A stretch of DNA of 64,000 bases from JAVVXB01 sp036651815 (lineage in GTDB: Bacteria; Bacillota; Clostridia; Christensenellales; CAG-138). The stretch lies in contig JAVVXB010000018.1 of the NCBI GenBank assembly GCA_036651815.1, positions 1 to 64,000 of the forward strand, written 5' to 3'. The notes under the pieces were generated by a model that was not told where the DNA came from, ran no database searches, and saw nothing but the letters and a program-made list of their open reading frames with translations. A program made the translations under genes and the position numbers. Shown here piece by piece: positions 23,881 to 33,526 of the stretch. How positions within the stretch are numbered: the first letter of the stretch is position 1; each line of letters starts with the position of its first letter.

Positions 23881-25107
23881 TTACCACTGTGGCGGGTAGA
23901 AACCATCCACGTTTTCAGTGGTGATGATGTCCTGAGCCAGGTAGCCGATTGCCGGAACCTCCTGGCCTGCAAAGAACTTGGCCATGCTGTACACAACAGC
24001 ACCACCGTCGCCTTCTGCGGTCTGATAGTTGATGGCCAGTAGGTCACCGCTCTTAACGAGATCCATACCCTGCTTGGAGTTACCGGCTGCAACAACCAGT
24101 ACGTCCGTGCGGCCCGCTTCCTTCAGCGCATCGATCGTGCCAATCGCCTGTGCGGAGTCATCCGCGAGGAAAATGGCGGTCAGTTTATCACCGAAACGGG
24201 TAATCCAGTCAGACACAACCTGTTTGCATGCAACTGCATCAAAGCCAGGGGTCTGGATGTCGAGGGTTGCGATGTCAGGAGCGATCTTCTTAAACTCAGT
24301 GATCGGCCCGTAGGTACGAGCAAAGTAAGGCGACGTACCAGCGTTATGCGTAATGTAGCAAACGCCACCCTTATTGTTCATCGCGGTAGCAAGCTTGCCG
24401 GCAAGCAGTCTCATCTGACCCCAGTCATCGGGACCAGTCCAGCTAACCATGTACTTCATGGCATCGGAGGTCGGCAGGGTGTTTGAGCCAAACACCGGGA
24501 TGCCGGCTTCGTTGATCTTACGGAACTGCTGCGTTGCGGATTCCGCGTTCAGCGGAATGAGACCGATCGCATCGGGCGCGGCGTTGATCGCCTGCTCAAT
24601 TAGCTGGTTCTGGACGTTGACATCCCAGTTCGGGCTCCAATATTCGATTTCCATACCAAAGAAGTCAGCAGCCTTCTGCAGGCCATTTTGGTAAGCAGTG
24701 GTCCACGGGTGATCGCCATGAACGATGACAATGACTTTCTTACCCTTCGGGCCATCGGCGGGCGACTCGGGAATGTTTTCCTTGGTCGCGGCATCCCAAC
24801 CAGCATATTCCATGTCGTAGTAACGGCCAGCATCATCCTCGGCAAGCGCTTCCGGATCGGCGGGACGCTCGGGGAAATCTTTAACCGTCAAAGCAGGCAT
24901 GAGTACCTGACCATCCGTGGACTTTACGGTCGTAGGATCGCCCAGGTCGACGCCAGCGGCTGGTTCCTCTGCGGTAGCCGCTTCGTCCTTTGCGGGTTCA
25001 GCCGTTACTGCGGGATCTTCTGCAGGTGCGGGTGCGGTCGGCTGTGCGCAAGCAACAACCGAAAGAACCATCAGAACTGCCAACATAAGAGTCACAATTT
25101 TCTTCAT
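23881..25107 (-). CDS. sugar ABC transporter solute-binding lipoprotein
   Basis: Protein of 408 residues with a signal peptide and lipobox SVVACAQ near residue 20. An Ala-Pro-Glu linker and an unusual stretch of about 90 residues follow before the periplasmic-binding fold of the ribose/LacI type (GKKVIVIVHGDHPWTTAYQN near 112, APDAIGLIPLNAE near 167, AIFLADDSAQAIG near 295). It delivers a pentose, hexose or related ligand to the two permeases. ATG 25107 is preferred since AGGAGG is 7 bases before it; ATG 25113 is too close. Confidence 0.92.
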   Translation of the reverse strand: MKKIVTLMLAVLMVLSVVACAQPTAPAPAEDPAVTAEPAKDEAATAEEPAAGVDLGDPTTVKSTDGQVLMPALTVKDFPERPADPEALAEDDAGRYYDMEYAGWDAATKENIPESPADGPKGKKVIVIVHGDHPWTTAYQNGLQKAADFFGMEIEYWSPNWDVNVQNQLIEQAINAAPDAIGLIPLNAESATQQFRKINEAGIPVFGSNTLPTSDAMKYMVSWTGPDDWGQMRLLAGKLATAMNNKGGVCYITHNAGTSPYFARTYGPITEFKKIAPDIATLDIQTPGFDAVACKQVVSDWITRFGDKLTAIFLADDSAQAIGTIDALKEAGRTDVLVVAAGNSKQGMDLVKSGDLLAINYQTAEGDGGAVVYSMAKFFAGQEVPAIGYLAQDIITTENVDGFYPPQW

Positions 25108-25158
25108 GTTCATTCCTCCTGTTTTTTCTTGCCCTTTTTGGGCAGAAATTTATGCTGT

Positions 25159-26196
25159 TCAGGCTTTTTGCCCGTTCAACTCCATATTTTCATATTCATG
25201 CACAAGCTGTGAACGGATGCCAATCTTTTTCTTTCTGTAGAATTCCGTAATCGTTTCGTAGAGTACCACGGCAGCCAGCACGATTCCGTTGCTCAAAATC
25301 TGTACTTCATACTTGCCAACAAGAGCCGTTAGCACGTTGAACATGGCCATGAGTCCCAGCACGGAAATATAAGTATTCCATACACTGCCCCGTCCACCAT
25401 CGGTTGATGTTCCGCCAATGATGGTTGCTGCCAGTGCAACCAGTAACGGAGCAACACCCTTTTCACCGAGATTCGCGGCCGCTGACGACTGTGCAATAGC
25501 AAAGATCACGCCGCCCAATGCAGAGATGAAGCCGGAGATTCCGAAGGTAACGATCGTCACAAGGTCGCTGTTGATTCCGCCGAGCCATGCGGTTTCCACA
25601 TTGCCACCCATGATATATAGGTTGCGGCCGAAGCGCGTCTTCTTGAGTATAATCGCCAGTATGATGACCACCGCAATGGCAATGAGAAATTTCGGGGTGA
25701 GCGGAAATGGCTTGAGAAATTGATTCAACCAGTCCGCCAGCGCAAAGTCATTCTTGGCCCCGATTTCAGCGCCGTTGGAATAGGTATATAGGAAACCCTT
25801 GATTACATACTGCATCCCCAACGTAACGATAAAGGAGTGAATTTTGAACTTGCTCACAAAAATGCCGTTGAGTATGCCAAAGGCGGTACCCAGTAGGATC
25901 GCCAGCGGAATTGCTTCCACCCAGGACATCTTCTGCAACGTATGAAATCCCATGACCATCACCGCGCCCACATTAGCCAAAGAGCCAACGGACAGATCCA
26001 TATGTCCCGCAATCATGCAAATGGTAAAGCTGATCCCCAGCATCGCATAAAACACCGTGGAATCCAGGATGGATTTGATGTTATACGCTGTGAAGTAATT
26101 CTTTGCGAACAAACCCAGTACGCACATCACCGCCACCAGCAGATATGCGCGGTTGTCGTTGATCAGCTTGGGAATTGAGCGTTTTTTCGTAGTCAT
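25159..26196 (-). CDS. ribose-type ABC transporter permease
   Basis: Protein of 345 residues with about nine membrane helices and the RbsC family signature GHMDLSVGSLANVGAVMVMG near 65 and LLVALAATIIGGTSTDGGRG near 255. It pairs with the second permease to form the membrane channel. Its ATG overlaps the upstream stop (TAATG), which ties translation of the two permeases together. Confidence 0.95.
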   Translation of the reverse strand: MTTKKRSIPKLINDNRAYLLVAVMCVLGLFAKNYFTAYNIKSILDSTVFYAMLGISFTICMIAGHMDLSVGSLANVGAVMVMGFHTLQKMSWVEAIPLAILLGTAFGILNGIFVSKFKIHSFIVTLGMQYVIKGFLYTYSNGAEIGAKNDFALADWLNQFLKPFPLTPKFLIAIAVVIILAIILKKTRFGRNLYIMGGNVETAWLGGINSDLVTIVTFGISGFISALGGVIFAIAQSSAAANLGEKGVAPLLVALAATIIGGTSTDGGRGSVWNTYISVLGLMAMFNVLTALVGKYEVQILSNGIVLAAVVLYETITEFYRKKKIGIRSQLVHEYENMELNGQKA

Positions 26197-27236
26197 TAGC
26201 TTTTACCCAGCTTTCTATCAGAATTGGTGTTGATCCAAACGATCAGCAGGAACGTCAGACCAAGAATCAGATACTGCGTAAACGTTGAGATCCCGATGAG
26301 GTTCATAACGTTCTGCAGAAGACCCATCGTGAGCACCCCACCAAAGGTGCCTACCATATCGCCCTTGCCGCCAGCGAGCGTCATGCCGCCGAGCAGCACC
26401 GCCGTACAGCCGCGGAAGTCATAACCGTCACCATTGTAATAGGCGCCCATCTTCGACATGGAAGCGAGGAAAATGCCGGCAACCGAACAGCAGAACGCAC
26501 AGATGATATATACGAGGATCATCGTCCCCACCACATTAATACCGGATAGCCGCGCAACTTCGTAGTTGGAGCCAACAATCTTCACCTGATTGCCAAATTT
26601 GGTTCGTGTAAGAACAAATCCTGCCACAAGGAACATGACGATCATCACGATGACCATGATCGGTAGCGTAAAGTTACCAATCTCTATGTTGGTGCGGCTG
26701 ATTGCAAAGAAGGTCTTCACAGCCGGGGAATCATCGCCCGCAATCATATCCGGATAAACCTGGTTACCACCGTAGAGCCAGCGAACAATGCCGGACAGTA
26801 CAAAGTTGAACGCCATGCTCCATACGATGGGGTGTGCACGGAACTTCCCGATCATGATGCCGTTGATCACGCCCATGGATGTACCAACCAGTAAGCCCAG
26901 TAGCACTGCTGGAATGAATCCAAGGCGAATGGCCGATACGGAAACCATGCCAGCCAGCGAAATAATCATCGGCGCGCTCATATCGTTAAAGTTTGCCGAA
27001 TAGACCACAAATCCAATACCGATGGCTACCATCCCCAGAATGGACACCGCTTGGAAGACCGATCGGATGTTGTCCATCTTAAAGAACCCTGCTGGATTGA
27101 CAATTGCACCCGCCACAATGAGTAGCAATACAATGACGTATACGCCAAGGCGGTTGACGATTAACATAAATTTGTTCTGTTCTTCTGCGCGGAGATCCTG
27201 GATGGGACCCGCCGAAGCTGTCTTTTGATTAAGCAT
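26196..27236 (-). CDS. ribose-type ABC transporter permease
   Basis: Protein of 346 residues with membrane helices from about 30 onward, the AMSxxG-type region replaced by SLAGMVSVSAIRLG, and the coupling segment TAVLLGGMTLAGGKGDMVG near 275. ATG 27236 is chosen for its GAGGGGG site about 10 bases before it; it overlaps the end of the ATPase gene by 8 bases. It forms a heterodimer with the permease downstream. Confidence 0.94.
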   Translation of the reverse strand: MLNQKTASAGPIQDLRAEEQNKFMLIVNRLGVYVIVLLLIVAGAIVNPAGFFKMDNIRSVFQAVSILGMVAIGIGFVVYSANFNDMSAPMIISLAGMVSVSAIRLGFIPAVLLGLLVGTSMGVINGIMIGKFRAHPIVWSMAFNFVLSGIVRWLYGGNQVYPDMIAGDDSPAVKTFFAISRTNIEIGNFTLPIMVIVMIVMFLVAGFVLTRTKFGNQVKIVGSNYEVARLSGINVVGTMILVYIICAFCCSVAGIFLASMSKMGAYYNGDGYDFRGCTAVLLGGMTLAGGKGDMVGTFGGVLTMGLLQNVMNLIGISTFTQYLILGLTFLLIVWINTNSDRKLGKS

Positions 27237-28749
27237 TGACGTATTCCCCCTCTCCGTTGGCCGCAAGCAGTAACGTGCTTTCCAGAATGCCCTCGCGCGG
27301 TATTTCGCCAATAAAGTGGCCGTTTCGCATCACCATAGCACGATCGCTGAGCCCGACCATCTCCGGAAGATCTGAAGTTAAGAGAATGACTGCGCTGCCC
27401 TTCTTGGCAAGCTCCGCAATCGCCTTATGGATGATTTCCTTTGCGCCGATATCTACACCGCGGGTCGGTTCATCCAGAATCAATACCTTTGGCGCAGTGG
27501 CAAGCCACTTGGCCATAAGTACCTTCTGCTGGTTGCCACCGGACAGATTGGTCACCGGACGTTTTGGCTCCGGCGGGTAGATGCTCAGATTCCGAATCAG
27601 CTCATCAACGGTTGCCGTACCAAAGGATGGTTTGTAATAGCCGCCCTTGGCATAGTTCGGTATGGACGCTGCCAGCGTATTTTCCCCAACGGTCAAGCGG
27701 ACTGCCAGCCCATCGGTCTTACGGCTCTCCGTCAGGTAGACAACGCCACTCTGGATGGCTTCGAACATATTCTTGAATTTGGCGGGCTTTCCTTTGAGGA
27801 ACAAATCGCCTTCATCATATTGATCGATCCCAACGATTGCACGTGCAAGCTCCGTTCTCCCAGCACCCGCAAGCCCGCAGATGGCTAACGTTTCACCTGC
27901 ATTGACGTGGAAGTTGATGTCGTGAAAAAAGCCCCAACGACTCAAATGCTCTGCACGAAACATTTCGTTGCCAATGGTCGGCTTGCGTTCCGCATAGAAT
28001 TCCGCGACACTACGCCCAACCATCAGATCGATAATCTCAGCCGGCGAGGTTTCATTTGTTTGATAGGTTCCTGTCTTCTTGCCATCACGCATAACGGTGA
28101 CGTTATCCGATATTGCAAATACCTCTTGCAGATGGTGTGATATGAAGACAATCGCAATGCCCTTTTCCTTGAGCGTGCGAATGATGGTGAACAGGCGATT
28201 GACCTCTTCGCTGGAGAGCGCCGATGTTGGCTCATCCATCACCAGAATCCGCGGATTATCGCCGAGTGTCTTGGCAATCTCCACCAGCTGCGCTTCACAC
28301 TGGCTGATGTCCGCAACCGGCATATCCGGATCGAGATAATCCAGCCCAACCTCGTGCAACAGCTCCAATGTGCGGGCGCGGACGGCTTTCTTATCCACAA
28401 ACAACCCCTTGACCGGCAGACGGCCAACCAAGAGATTTTCTGCGATAGAAATTGGACGCGCTAAACTTAATTCCTGGTAGATCATGCCGACGCCGTGCGC
28501 TTTAGACTGTGCAGGCGTATGCAGCTTAACTTCCTGTCCATCGATATACACTTTTCCGGTGTAATCATTGAAAGAGCCGGCAATCAGCTTCATCAGCGTA
28601 GATTTACCAGCACCATTTTCACCAACAAGCGCGTGAACTTCACCCGCTTTAACGGTTAAATCCACCTTGTCAACGGCCAACGTACCCGGAAAACGTTTGG
28701 AAACCCCTTCAATGCGAAGGATTTCAGTACCAAGTGTTGTATTGGTCAT
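27229..28749 (-). CDS. sugar ABC transporter ATPase (two domains)
   Basis: Protein of 506 residues with two ABC domains as in RbsA and MglA. The first has Walker A GENGAGKSTLMK near 40, signature SQCEAQLVEIAK and Walker B ILVMDEPTSAL. The second has the degenerate P-loop CGLAGAGRTELARA near 290, signature LSGGNQQKVLMAKWL and VLILDEPTRGVD. The degenerate second P-loop is normal for this class. ATG 28749 has GGGGAG 7 bases before it. It is first in the operon that continues through both permeases, the binding protein, the mutarotase-like protein and AraC. Confidence 0.96.
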   Translation of the reverse strand: MTNTTLGTEILRIEGVSKRFPGTLAVDKVDLTVKAGEVHALVGENGAGKSTLMKLIAGSFNDYTGKVYIDGQEVKLHTPAQSKAHGVGMIYQELSLARPISIAENLLVGRLPVKGLFVDKKAVRARTLELLHEVGLDYLDPDMPVADISQCEAQLVEIAKTLGDNPRILVMDEPTSALSSEEVNRLFTIIRTLKEKGIAIVFISHHLQEVFAISDNVTVMRDGKKTGTYQTNETSPAEIIDLMVGRSVAEFYAERKPTIGNEMFRAEHLSRWGFFHDINFHVNAGETLAICGLAGAGRTELARAIVGIDQYDEGDLFLKGKPAKFKNMFEAIQSGVVYLTESRKTDGLAVRLTVGENTLAASIPNYAKGGYYKPSFGTATVDELIRNLSIYPPEPKRPVTNLSGGNQQKVLMAKWLATAPKVLILDEPTRGVDIGAKEIIHKAIAELAKKGSAVILLTSDLPEMVGLSDRAMVMRNGHFIGEIPREGILESTLLLAANGEGEYVNA

Positions 28750-28807
28750 GCATTTGCTCCCCAAAACCTAATATTATATGAAGGACGAAACGTGATGAAA
28801 TAGAGAA

Positions 28808-28819
28808 CGAAACGTTTCG
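28808..28819. promoter_or_regulatory. perfect 12 bp palindrome before the ABC operon
   Basis: CGAAACGTTTCG is a perfect palindrome 60 bases upstream of the ATPase start. It is close to, but not the same as, a CcpA cre box or LacI-type operator. A minus-strand TATAAT without a good -35 lies between it and the gene, consistent with an activator-dependent promoter. Confidence 0.55.
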
Positions 28820-28986
28820 AGTTGTGTATGATTTGATTTTACCTCGATGTGGAAATAACGAGAAGGGAAATTCTTTATGTGTGTCTTGAATAATTTTATA
28901 TGTCCCATGGTCGTCAAAATCCATATGAGCTGTGCGCGTAATCTGTGGTATAATCCAAATATCATGTGTTCATTAGGTGTTTATTC

Positions 28987-30582
28987 ATGTATAAGCTACT
29001 AATTGTCGAAGATGAAGATCTCATTCGCAATGCCATTGTGTCCGGCGTAGACTGGCACAGTCTTGGGTTCGAGGCCGAAGGCGCCGAAGACGGCGAAGTC
29101 GCATTGGAAATCGTGCGTCGTTTTCGGCCGGATATCGTATTAACCGATATTCGTATGCCATTTATGGATGGATTGGAGCTGACGCGTGCCATCAAAAAAC
29201 AATTTCCACAGACGGTTGTGGTCATTCTGAGTGGGCACGACGAATTTTCCTATGCGCAAGAGGCATTGCAGTTAGGCGTTAAAAAATACATCCAAAAGCC
29301 CATCGTTCCCGCCGATCTCATCCGTATTATGCAGGATTTGGTTGCAGAGCTGAACGCCATTGCAAGCCGCAAAAACAACATGCAGAAGCTCCGTTTACAA
29401 GTGCAGGCGAGTATGCCCATCCTACGGGAAAAATTGCTCAATCGGCTTTTGCACAACACCATCTCCCCCGCTGAAATCCCCCAGATGCTGGATTTTACCG
29501 GCTTGCGTTTACGGGGACAGGGCTACACGGTATGTCTGCTTGAGTGCGAACCGGATGAAGCCGTCAACGGCGAAGCCGCCGCAATGCTGAACCTATCCAT
29601 CTCGCAAATTCTCGAACACGAGCTTGGCAGCGACGGAATTGCTTTTGAAAGCTCCACCGGGCGGCGAGTTTTCATCTATTTGGCACGTACCCAAGAGACG
29701 GAACGGCCATATGTAGTGGAACTGCTCGGTGAAATATCCGATGCCATATTCAACGCGCATGGAATCGTCACCACCTGCGCTATCGGTACGCGGGTTACCA
29801 CCCTGCCCGAACTGCATATTTCCTATGAGAGTGCAAAGGTCGCACTTGAACAGCGCATCTTCGATGGCCGTGGCAAAATCTACGATGCTTACAAGCTGCA
29901 AAATGCTCAGAACTATTATCCGTTCGCCCTTTCCCAAAATCTACTGGACAAGCTGAAATTGCAATCGGCACAAGAGTTTTCATCCTCGCTTTCCAGCTTT
30001 TTTGATGATCTGCGGCAAATGCGCGCACTCACCAGTGAGATTTTACTCACGATCATGCTTGATCTCGTCAACTGCGGTCACCGTATTCTGTTGGAATCTG
30101 GTTGCAAGGACGAGCAGAATACGCACAAGATTTATTCCGAGCTGTTTTCTCTGACCACACTGGATCAATATCAACTGACCATCACCCGTTTTTTTACATT
30201 GCTGCGCAATAAGCTTGAATCACAGCGTTCCACCAAGGGCGGACAATTGATTGGTAACATATGCCGCCACATCAGCGATCATTTCTGCGATCCCGCACTG
30301 TCGCTCAACTCTGTGGCCGCATCGGTATACATCAGTCCCACCTACCTATCCATCCTTTTTAAAAAAGAGATGGGCACAACCTTTATAGAATATGTTTCCC
30401 GCCTTCGCATGGAAAGGGCCAAGGAATTGCTGCAGGATAGCAATCTGAAAACCTACGAAGCTGCAGAACGAACCGGCTACAATGACCCCCAGTATTTTTC
30501 CAGTTGCTTTAAAAAATACACGGGTTTCACACCTTCGGAATACAAAGCGCAGCTCAGCGCCAGGCGGGAGATGAAGGGATGA
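28987..30582 (+). CDS. YesN-type response regulator
   Basis: Protein of 531 residues. The receiver domain (1-120) has the acidic pair VEDED, the phospho-acceptor in VLTDIRMP near residue 55 and the switch lysine in YIQKPI near 105. A linker of about 270 residues follows, and then an AraC-type DNA-binding domain with two helix-turn-helix motifs (SLNSVAASVYISPTYLSILF and YEAAERTGYNDPQYFSSCFK). ATG 28987 follows AGGTG by 8 bases. It overlaps the kinase gene by four bases (ATGA). By position it probably activates the divergent ABC operon and the URO-D gene downstream. Confidence 0.94.
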   Translation: MYKLLIVEDEDLIRNAIVSGVDWHSLGFEAEGAEDGEVALEIVRRFRPDIVLTDIRMPFMDGLELTRAIKKQFPQTVVVILSGHDEFSYAQEALQLGVKKYIQKPIVPADLIRIMQDLVAELNAIASRKNNMQKLRLQVQASMPILREKLLNRLLHNTISPAEIPQMLDFTGLRLRGQGYTVCLLECEPDEAVNGEAAAMLNLSISQILEHELGSDGIAFESSTGRRVFIYLARTQETERPYVVELLGEISDAIFNAHGIVTTCAIGTRVTTLPELHISYESAKVALEQRIFDGRGKIYDAYKLQNAQNYYPFALSQNLLDKLKLQSAQEFSSSLSSFFDDLRQMRALTSEILLTIMLDLVNCGHRILLESGCKDEQNTHKIYSELFSLTTLDQYQLTITRFFTLLRNKLESQRSTKGGQLIGNICRHISDHFCDPALSLNSVAASVYISPTYLSILFKKEMGTTFIEYVSRLRMERAKELLQDSNLKTYEAAERTGYNDPQYFSSCFKKYTGFTPSEYKAQLSARREMKG

Positions 30583-32360
30583 ACTATATCAAGAAGATTT
30601 TTAGCCAGTTGCGTATTCAGATGACGGTCGTCATCATGCTACTGGTGTTTTTTGCGTGCTTCATGCTCTCGCTGTTGGCCGGTCATCTCACTGAATCCGC
30701 ACTCAAAAAGCAGGCTGCTCAAAACACGGAAGCGCTGTTGTCCCAGGTAATCCGTAATGTGGAATATTATCTTGACGACATGGAATCGCTCAGCAAAGTG
30801 GTCAACGGTCATCATTCCGTACTAAGGCTTCTGCTCAACGATGCCTCGACGGAAGCAGCTCTATCCACCTATTATGAAGATGCAAAATCCGTTCGCACCT
30901 TTCTCAATGATTTGTCCCGACTGCGGTCGGAAATTATGTCCATCACAATTGCCGGTGAAAACGGCTCGTTCGTCGGTACGCAGGAACTCAACTATACCGT
31001 GGATCAAATGAGTGCCGATGAGATGGCGTGGTATAATCTGGCCATGGAAAATAGCGGAAATCCTCTATTTATGCCGCCACATATCATTAAAAATCTTACA
31101 GGAAACGGCCAGTATGTCATCTCGCTCGTCAAGGCGCTTTCACTCGGAAACGCGCCTCCCAGTGGCGCCATGAGCATTAACCTAACCCTCGAAACCCTGC
31201 GCAGAATCTGTTCCAACGTCAACCTCGGCAACAATGGTTACGTCTACATTGTGGATGGCAACGGTAATTTCATCTATCATCCCGATTCACGTTATCTTCA
31301 AGCAGATCTAATGCCCATAACCAATGGCGATGCCGCCATCACGCGGCGCGTACTCAATGGGGAGAGCAACTTTGTACAAAACGACAAGTTCATTGTCAGT
31401 GAAAACATTAAAACCGCCGATTACCATGTGGTCGGTGTGGTTCCAAACACATTGATCGTAGGTGCGGCCAATACGCTGCGCGCCACAGAGATGTGGATCG
31501 GCCTTGCCTTTTCCGTCTTGATCGCAGCCGTAGTTGGCCGATTGCTGCTCAATAATGTGTTCCACCCGTTGGGCGAGCTGAAAGGCCTCATGAAAAAAGC
31601 GAGGGGCGGCAATATGGATGTGCGGGCCATAGAAATTCCGCGCAATGAAATTGGTGAGCTAGGCGCAGGCTTCAATGCGATGCTGGAGCGCATTCGTCTG
31701 CTAATTACCAGCAATGCGCAGAAAGAAAAAGAAAAACGCAAGGCGGAGCTGGACGCGCTACAAGCACAGATCAATCCTCATTTTCTATACAACACACTGG
31801 ATTCCATCGTCTGGATGGCGCACTATCAACCGGATATTGCCGCCTCCATGGCCGATTCTTTGGCAAAACTGTTCCGTCTGATGTTAGGCGGAGGCGAGGA
31901 CTTCGTGCCACTCTCTCAGGAGATTGAGCATGTTAGCCAATATTTGAGTATTCAGAAGCTGCGCTATGCGAGCAAATTTTCCTATAAGGTCGATATGGAA
32001 CCAAGCACAGTCAGTATCCCCGTACCGAAATTGATTTTGCAGCCGCTGGTTGAAAACGCCATTTACCACGGCATAAAACCCGCACGCAAGAGTTGCAATC
32101 TGCTCGTGAAAACCATGCTGGATGGTGACCATCTGGTATTGATCGTAGGCGACGATGGCGTTGGAATGAGTCCGGAAAAATCAAAAGCCATCCTCTTAGG
32201 TGATGATGTCTCGGAAAAGCACATGGGTGGTATTGGAGTGAAAAATATAAATGAACGGATCTCCCTGCATTATGGCGAAGGCTATGGCATTTCCTATTAC
32301 TGCATGGTCAATATTGGAACACTTGCTATTCTGACGCTTCCCGCGGGTAACACCCCCTGA
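30579..32360 (+). CDS. YesM-type sensor histidine kinase
   Basis: Protein of 593 residues. A first membrane helix near 12-35 and a second near 300-325 flank an external Cache-like sensor domain. A HAMP linker follows, then the His_kinase domain with the phospho-histidine in INPHFLYNTLDSI near 400, and an ATPase domain with the N box LVENAIYHGIKP, GDDGVGM and GGIGVKNI. It phosphorylates the upstream YesN protein. The external ligand is probably a sugar or a binding-protein-sugar complex. Translationally coupled to the regulator. Confidence 0.95.
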   Translation: MNYIKKIFSQLRIQMTVVIMLLVFFACFMLSLLAGHLTESALKKQAAQNTEALLSQVIRNVEYYLDDMESLSKVVNGHHSVLRLLLNDASTEAALSTYYEDAKSVRTFLNDLSRLRSEIMSITIAGENGSFVGTQELNYTVDQMSADEMAWYNLAMENSGNPLFMPPHIIKNLTGNGQYVISLVKALSLGNAPPSGAMSINLTLETLRRICSNVNLGNNGYVYIVDGNGNFIYHPDSRYLQADLMPITNGDAAITRRVLNGESNFVQNDKFIVSENIKTADYHVVGVVPNTLIVGAANTLRATEMWIGLAFSVLIAAVVGRLLLNNVFHPLGELKGLMKKARGGNMDVRAIEIPRNEIGELGAGFNAMLERIRLLITSNAQKEKEKRKAELDALQAQINPHFLYNTLDSIVWMAHYQPDIAASMADSLAKLFRLMLGGGEDFVPLSQEIEHVSQYLSIQKLRYASKFSYKVDMEPSTVSIPVPKLILQPLVENAIYHGIKPARKSCNLLVKTMLDGDHLVLIVGDDGVGMSPEKSKAILLGDDVSEKHMGGIGVKNINERISLHYGEGYGISYYCMVNIGTLAILTLPAGNTP

Positions 32361-32485
32361 AAAACATAAAAATATTCCACAACAATACGAAGGAATTCTC
32401 TGTTCACTGCGTGATTTCTTCTACTATAATGAGCATAAATAGAGACACCCATTTTAACCACCATCTTGCTTTAGGAGGCACATTC

Positions 32486-33526
32486 ATGAACAGCATTGAA
32501 CGCTTCTATGCAACTGTTGAACGAAAGCCTGTAGACCGTCCGGCCGCATGGCTTGGCATGCCACATCCCGATGCGCAGCCTGGTTTGTTCAAACACTATG
32601 GTGTCAACAGTTTGCACGAGTTGAAACTGGCCGTTGGTGATGATTTTTATGCAGTTGAGGTTCCCTTTAAATCCGAGACAGCATCCGCTATCTATGCCGC
32701 ATTCGATTGGTATATGAACGGTTCCAACGTGGACACTGAGCACCGTACGCTGACTGCGGACGGGTGCTTTTGGAATGCTGAAGACATTGCAGATCTGGAC
32801 TTTTTCCAGTGGCCGGACCCTGCGAAATACATTGATCCTGAAGAATGCAGACGCCGCGTCGAGATGGCGCCAGCCGATAAGGTTACGTTGGGTATGCTTT
32901 GGTGCTGTCATTTTCAGGATATGTGTGCAAGCTTTGGCATGCAGACAGCGCTCATGAACATGGCTGCCAATCCTGAGATTGTGGAAGCAGTGGACGCACA
33001 CATTATGGATTTTTATCTCAAAGCCTGCAAAATCTTCTTTGAAGCCACCAAAGGCAAACTGCACGCCGTACTCATCGGCGATGACCTCGGCAGTCAGCTG
33101 GGGCTGATGATTTCTCCCGAGATGGTGCGTCGTTTCGTCATGCCGGGTGCAAGAAAGTTGGTTGCATTGGCTCACTCTTACGGGCTCAAGGTGCTCTATC
33201 ATTCCTGCGGCTCCATTGCGGAAGCCATCGATGATCTCATTGCCATCGGCGTGGATATTGTCCATCCCATTCAGGCCAAGGCCGCACACATGAGCGCCCC
33301 AGAGTTAAAGGAACGTTTCGGCGGTCGCGTATCCTTCTGCGGCGGCGTGGACACGCAGGATTTGTTGCCTAACGGCACGCCAAAGCAAGTGGCGGATAAA
33401 GTGCGCGAGTTGCGCCAGCTTTTCCCAACCGGATTGATCATCTCCCCCAGCCACGAAGCCATCCAGGCCGATGTTCCGCCGGAAAACATCCAAGCATTGT
33501 TTTCGGAAGCAACAAAAATCTATTGA
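32486..33526 (+). CDS. URO-D superfamily protein 4
   Basis: Protein of 346 residues, a close paralogue of URO-D 2. It has the same ERFYAT then VDRPAAW start, AAFDWYMNGSNVDTEHRTLT, FGMQTALMNM near 150, the zinc-type YHSCGS near 243 and FCGGVDTQDLLPNGTP near 285. AGGAGG lies 7 bases before ATG 32486. A TATAAT at about 32424 with a weak -35 suggests its own regulated promoter, perhaps activated by the YesN protein encoded just upstream. Substrate unknown. Confidence 0.85.
   Translation: MNSIERFYATVERKPVDRPAAWLGMPHPDAQPGLFKHYGVNSLHELKLAVGDDFYAVEVPFKSETASAIYAAFDWYMNGSNVDTEHRTLTADGCFWNAEDIADLDFFQWPDPAKYIDPEECRRRVEMAPADKVTLGMLWCCHFQDMCASFGMQTALMNMAANPEIVEAVDAHIMDFYLKACKIFFEATKGKLHAVLIGDDLGSQLGLMISPEMVRRFVMPGARKLVALAHSYGLKVLYHSCGSIAEAIDDLIAIGVDIVHPIQAKAAHMSAPELKERFGGRVSFCGGVDTQDLLPNGTPKQVADKVRELRQLFPTGLIISPSHEAIQADVPPENIQALFSEATKIY

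Noticed and set aside
28808..28819. Canonical CcpA cre box
   Set aside because: The palindrome lacks the flanking TG and CA of the cre consensus, so I list it only as an unassigned operator candidate.
32471..33289. Open frame of 272 codons opposite URO-D 4
   Set aside because: Antisense shadow; the Cys/His-rich look follows from the reverse complement of the real gene.
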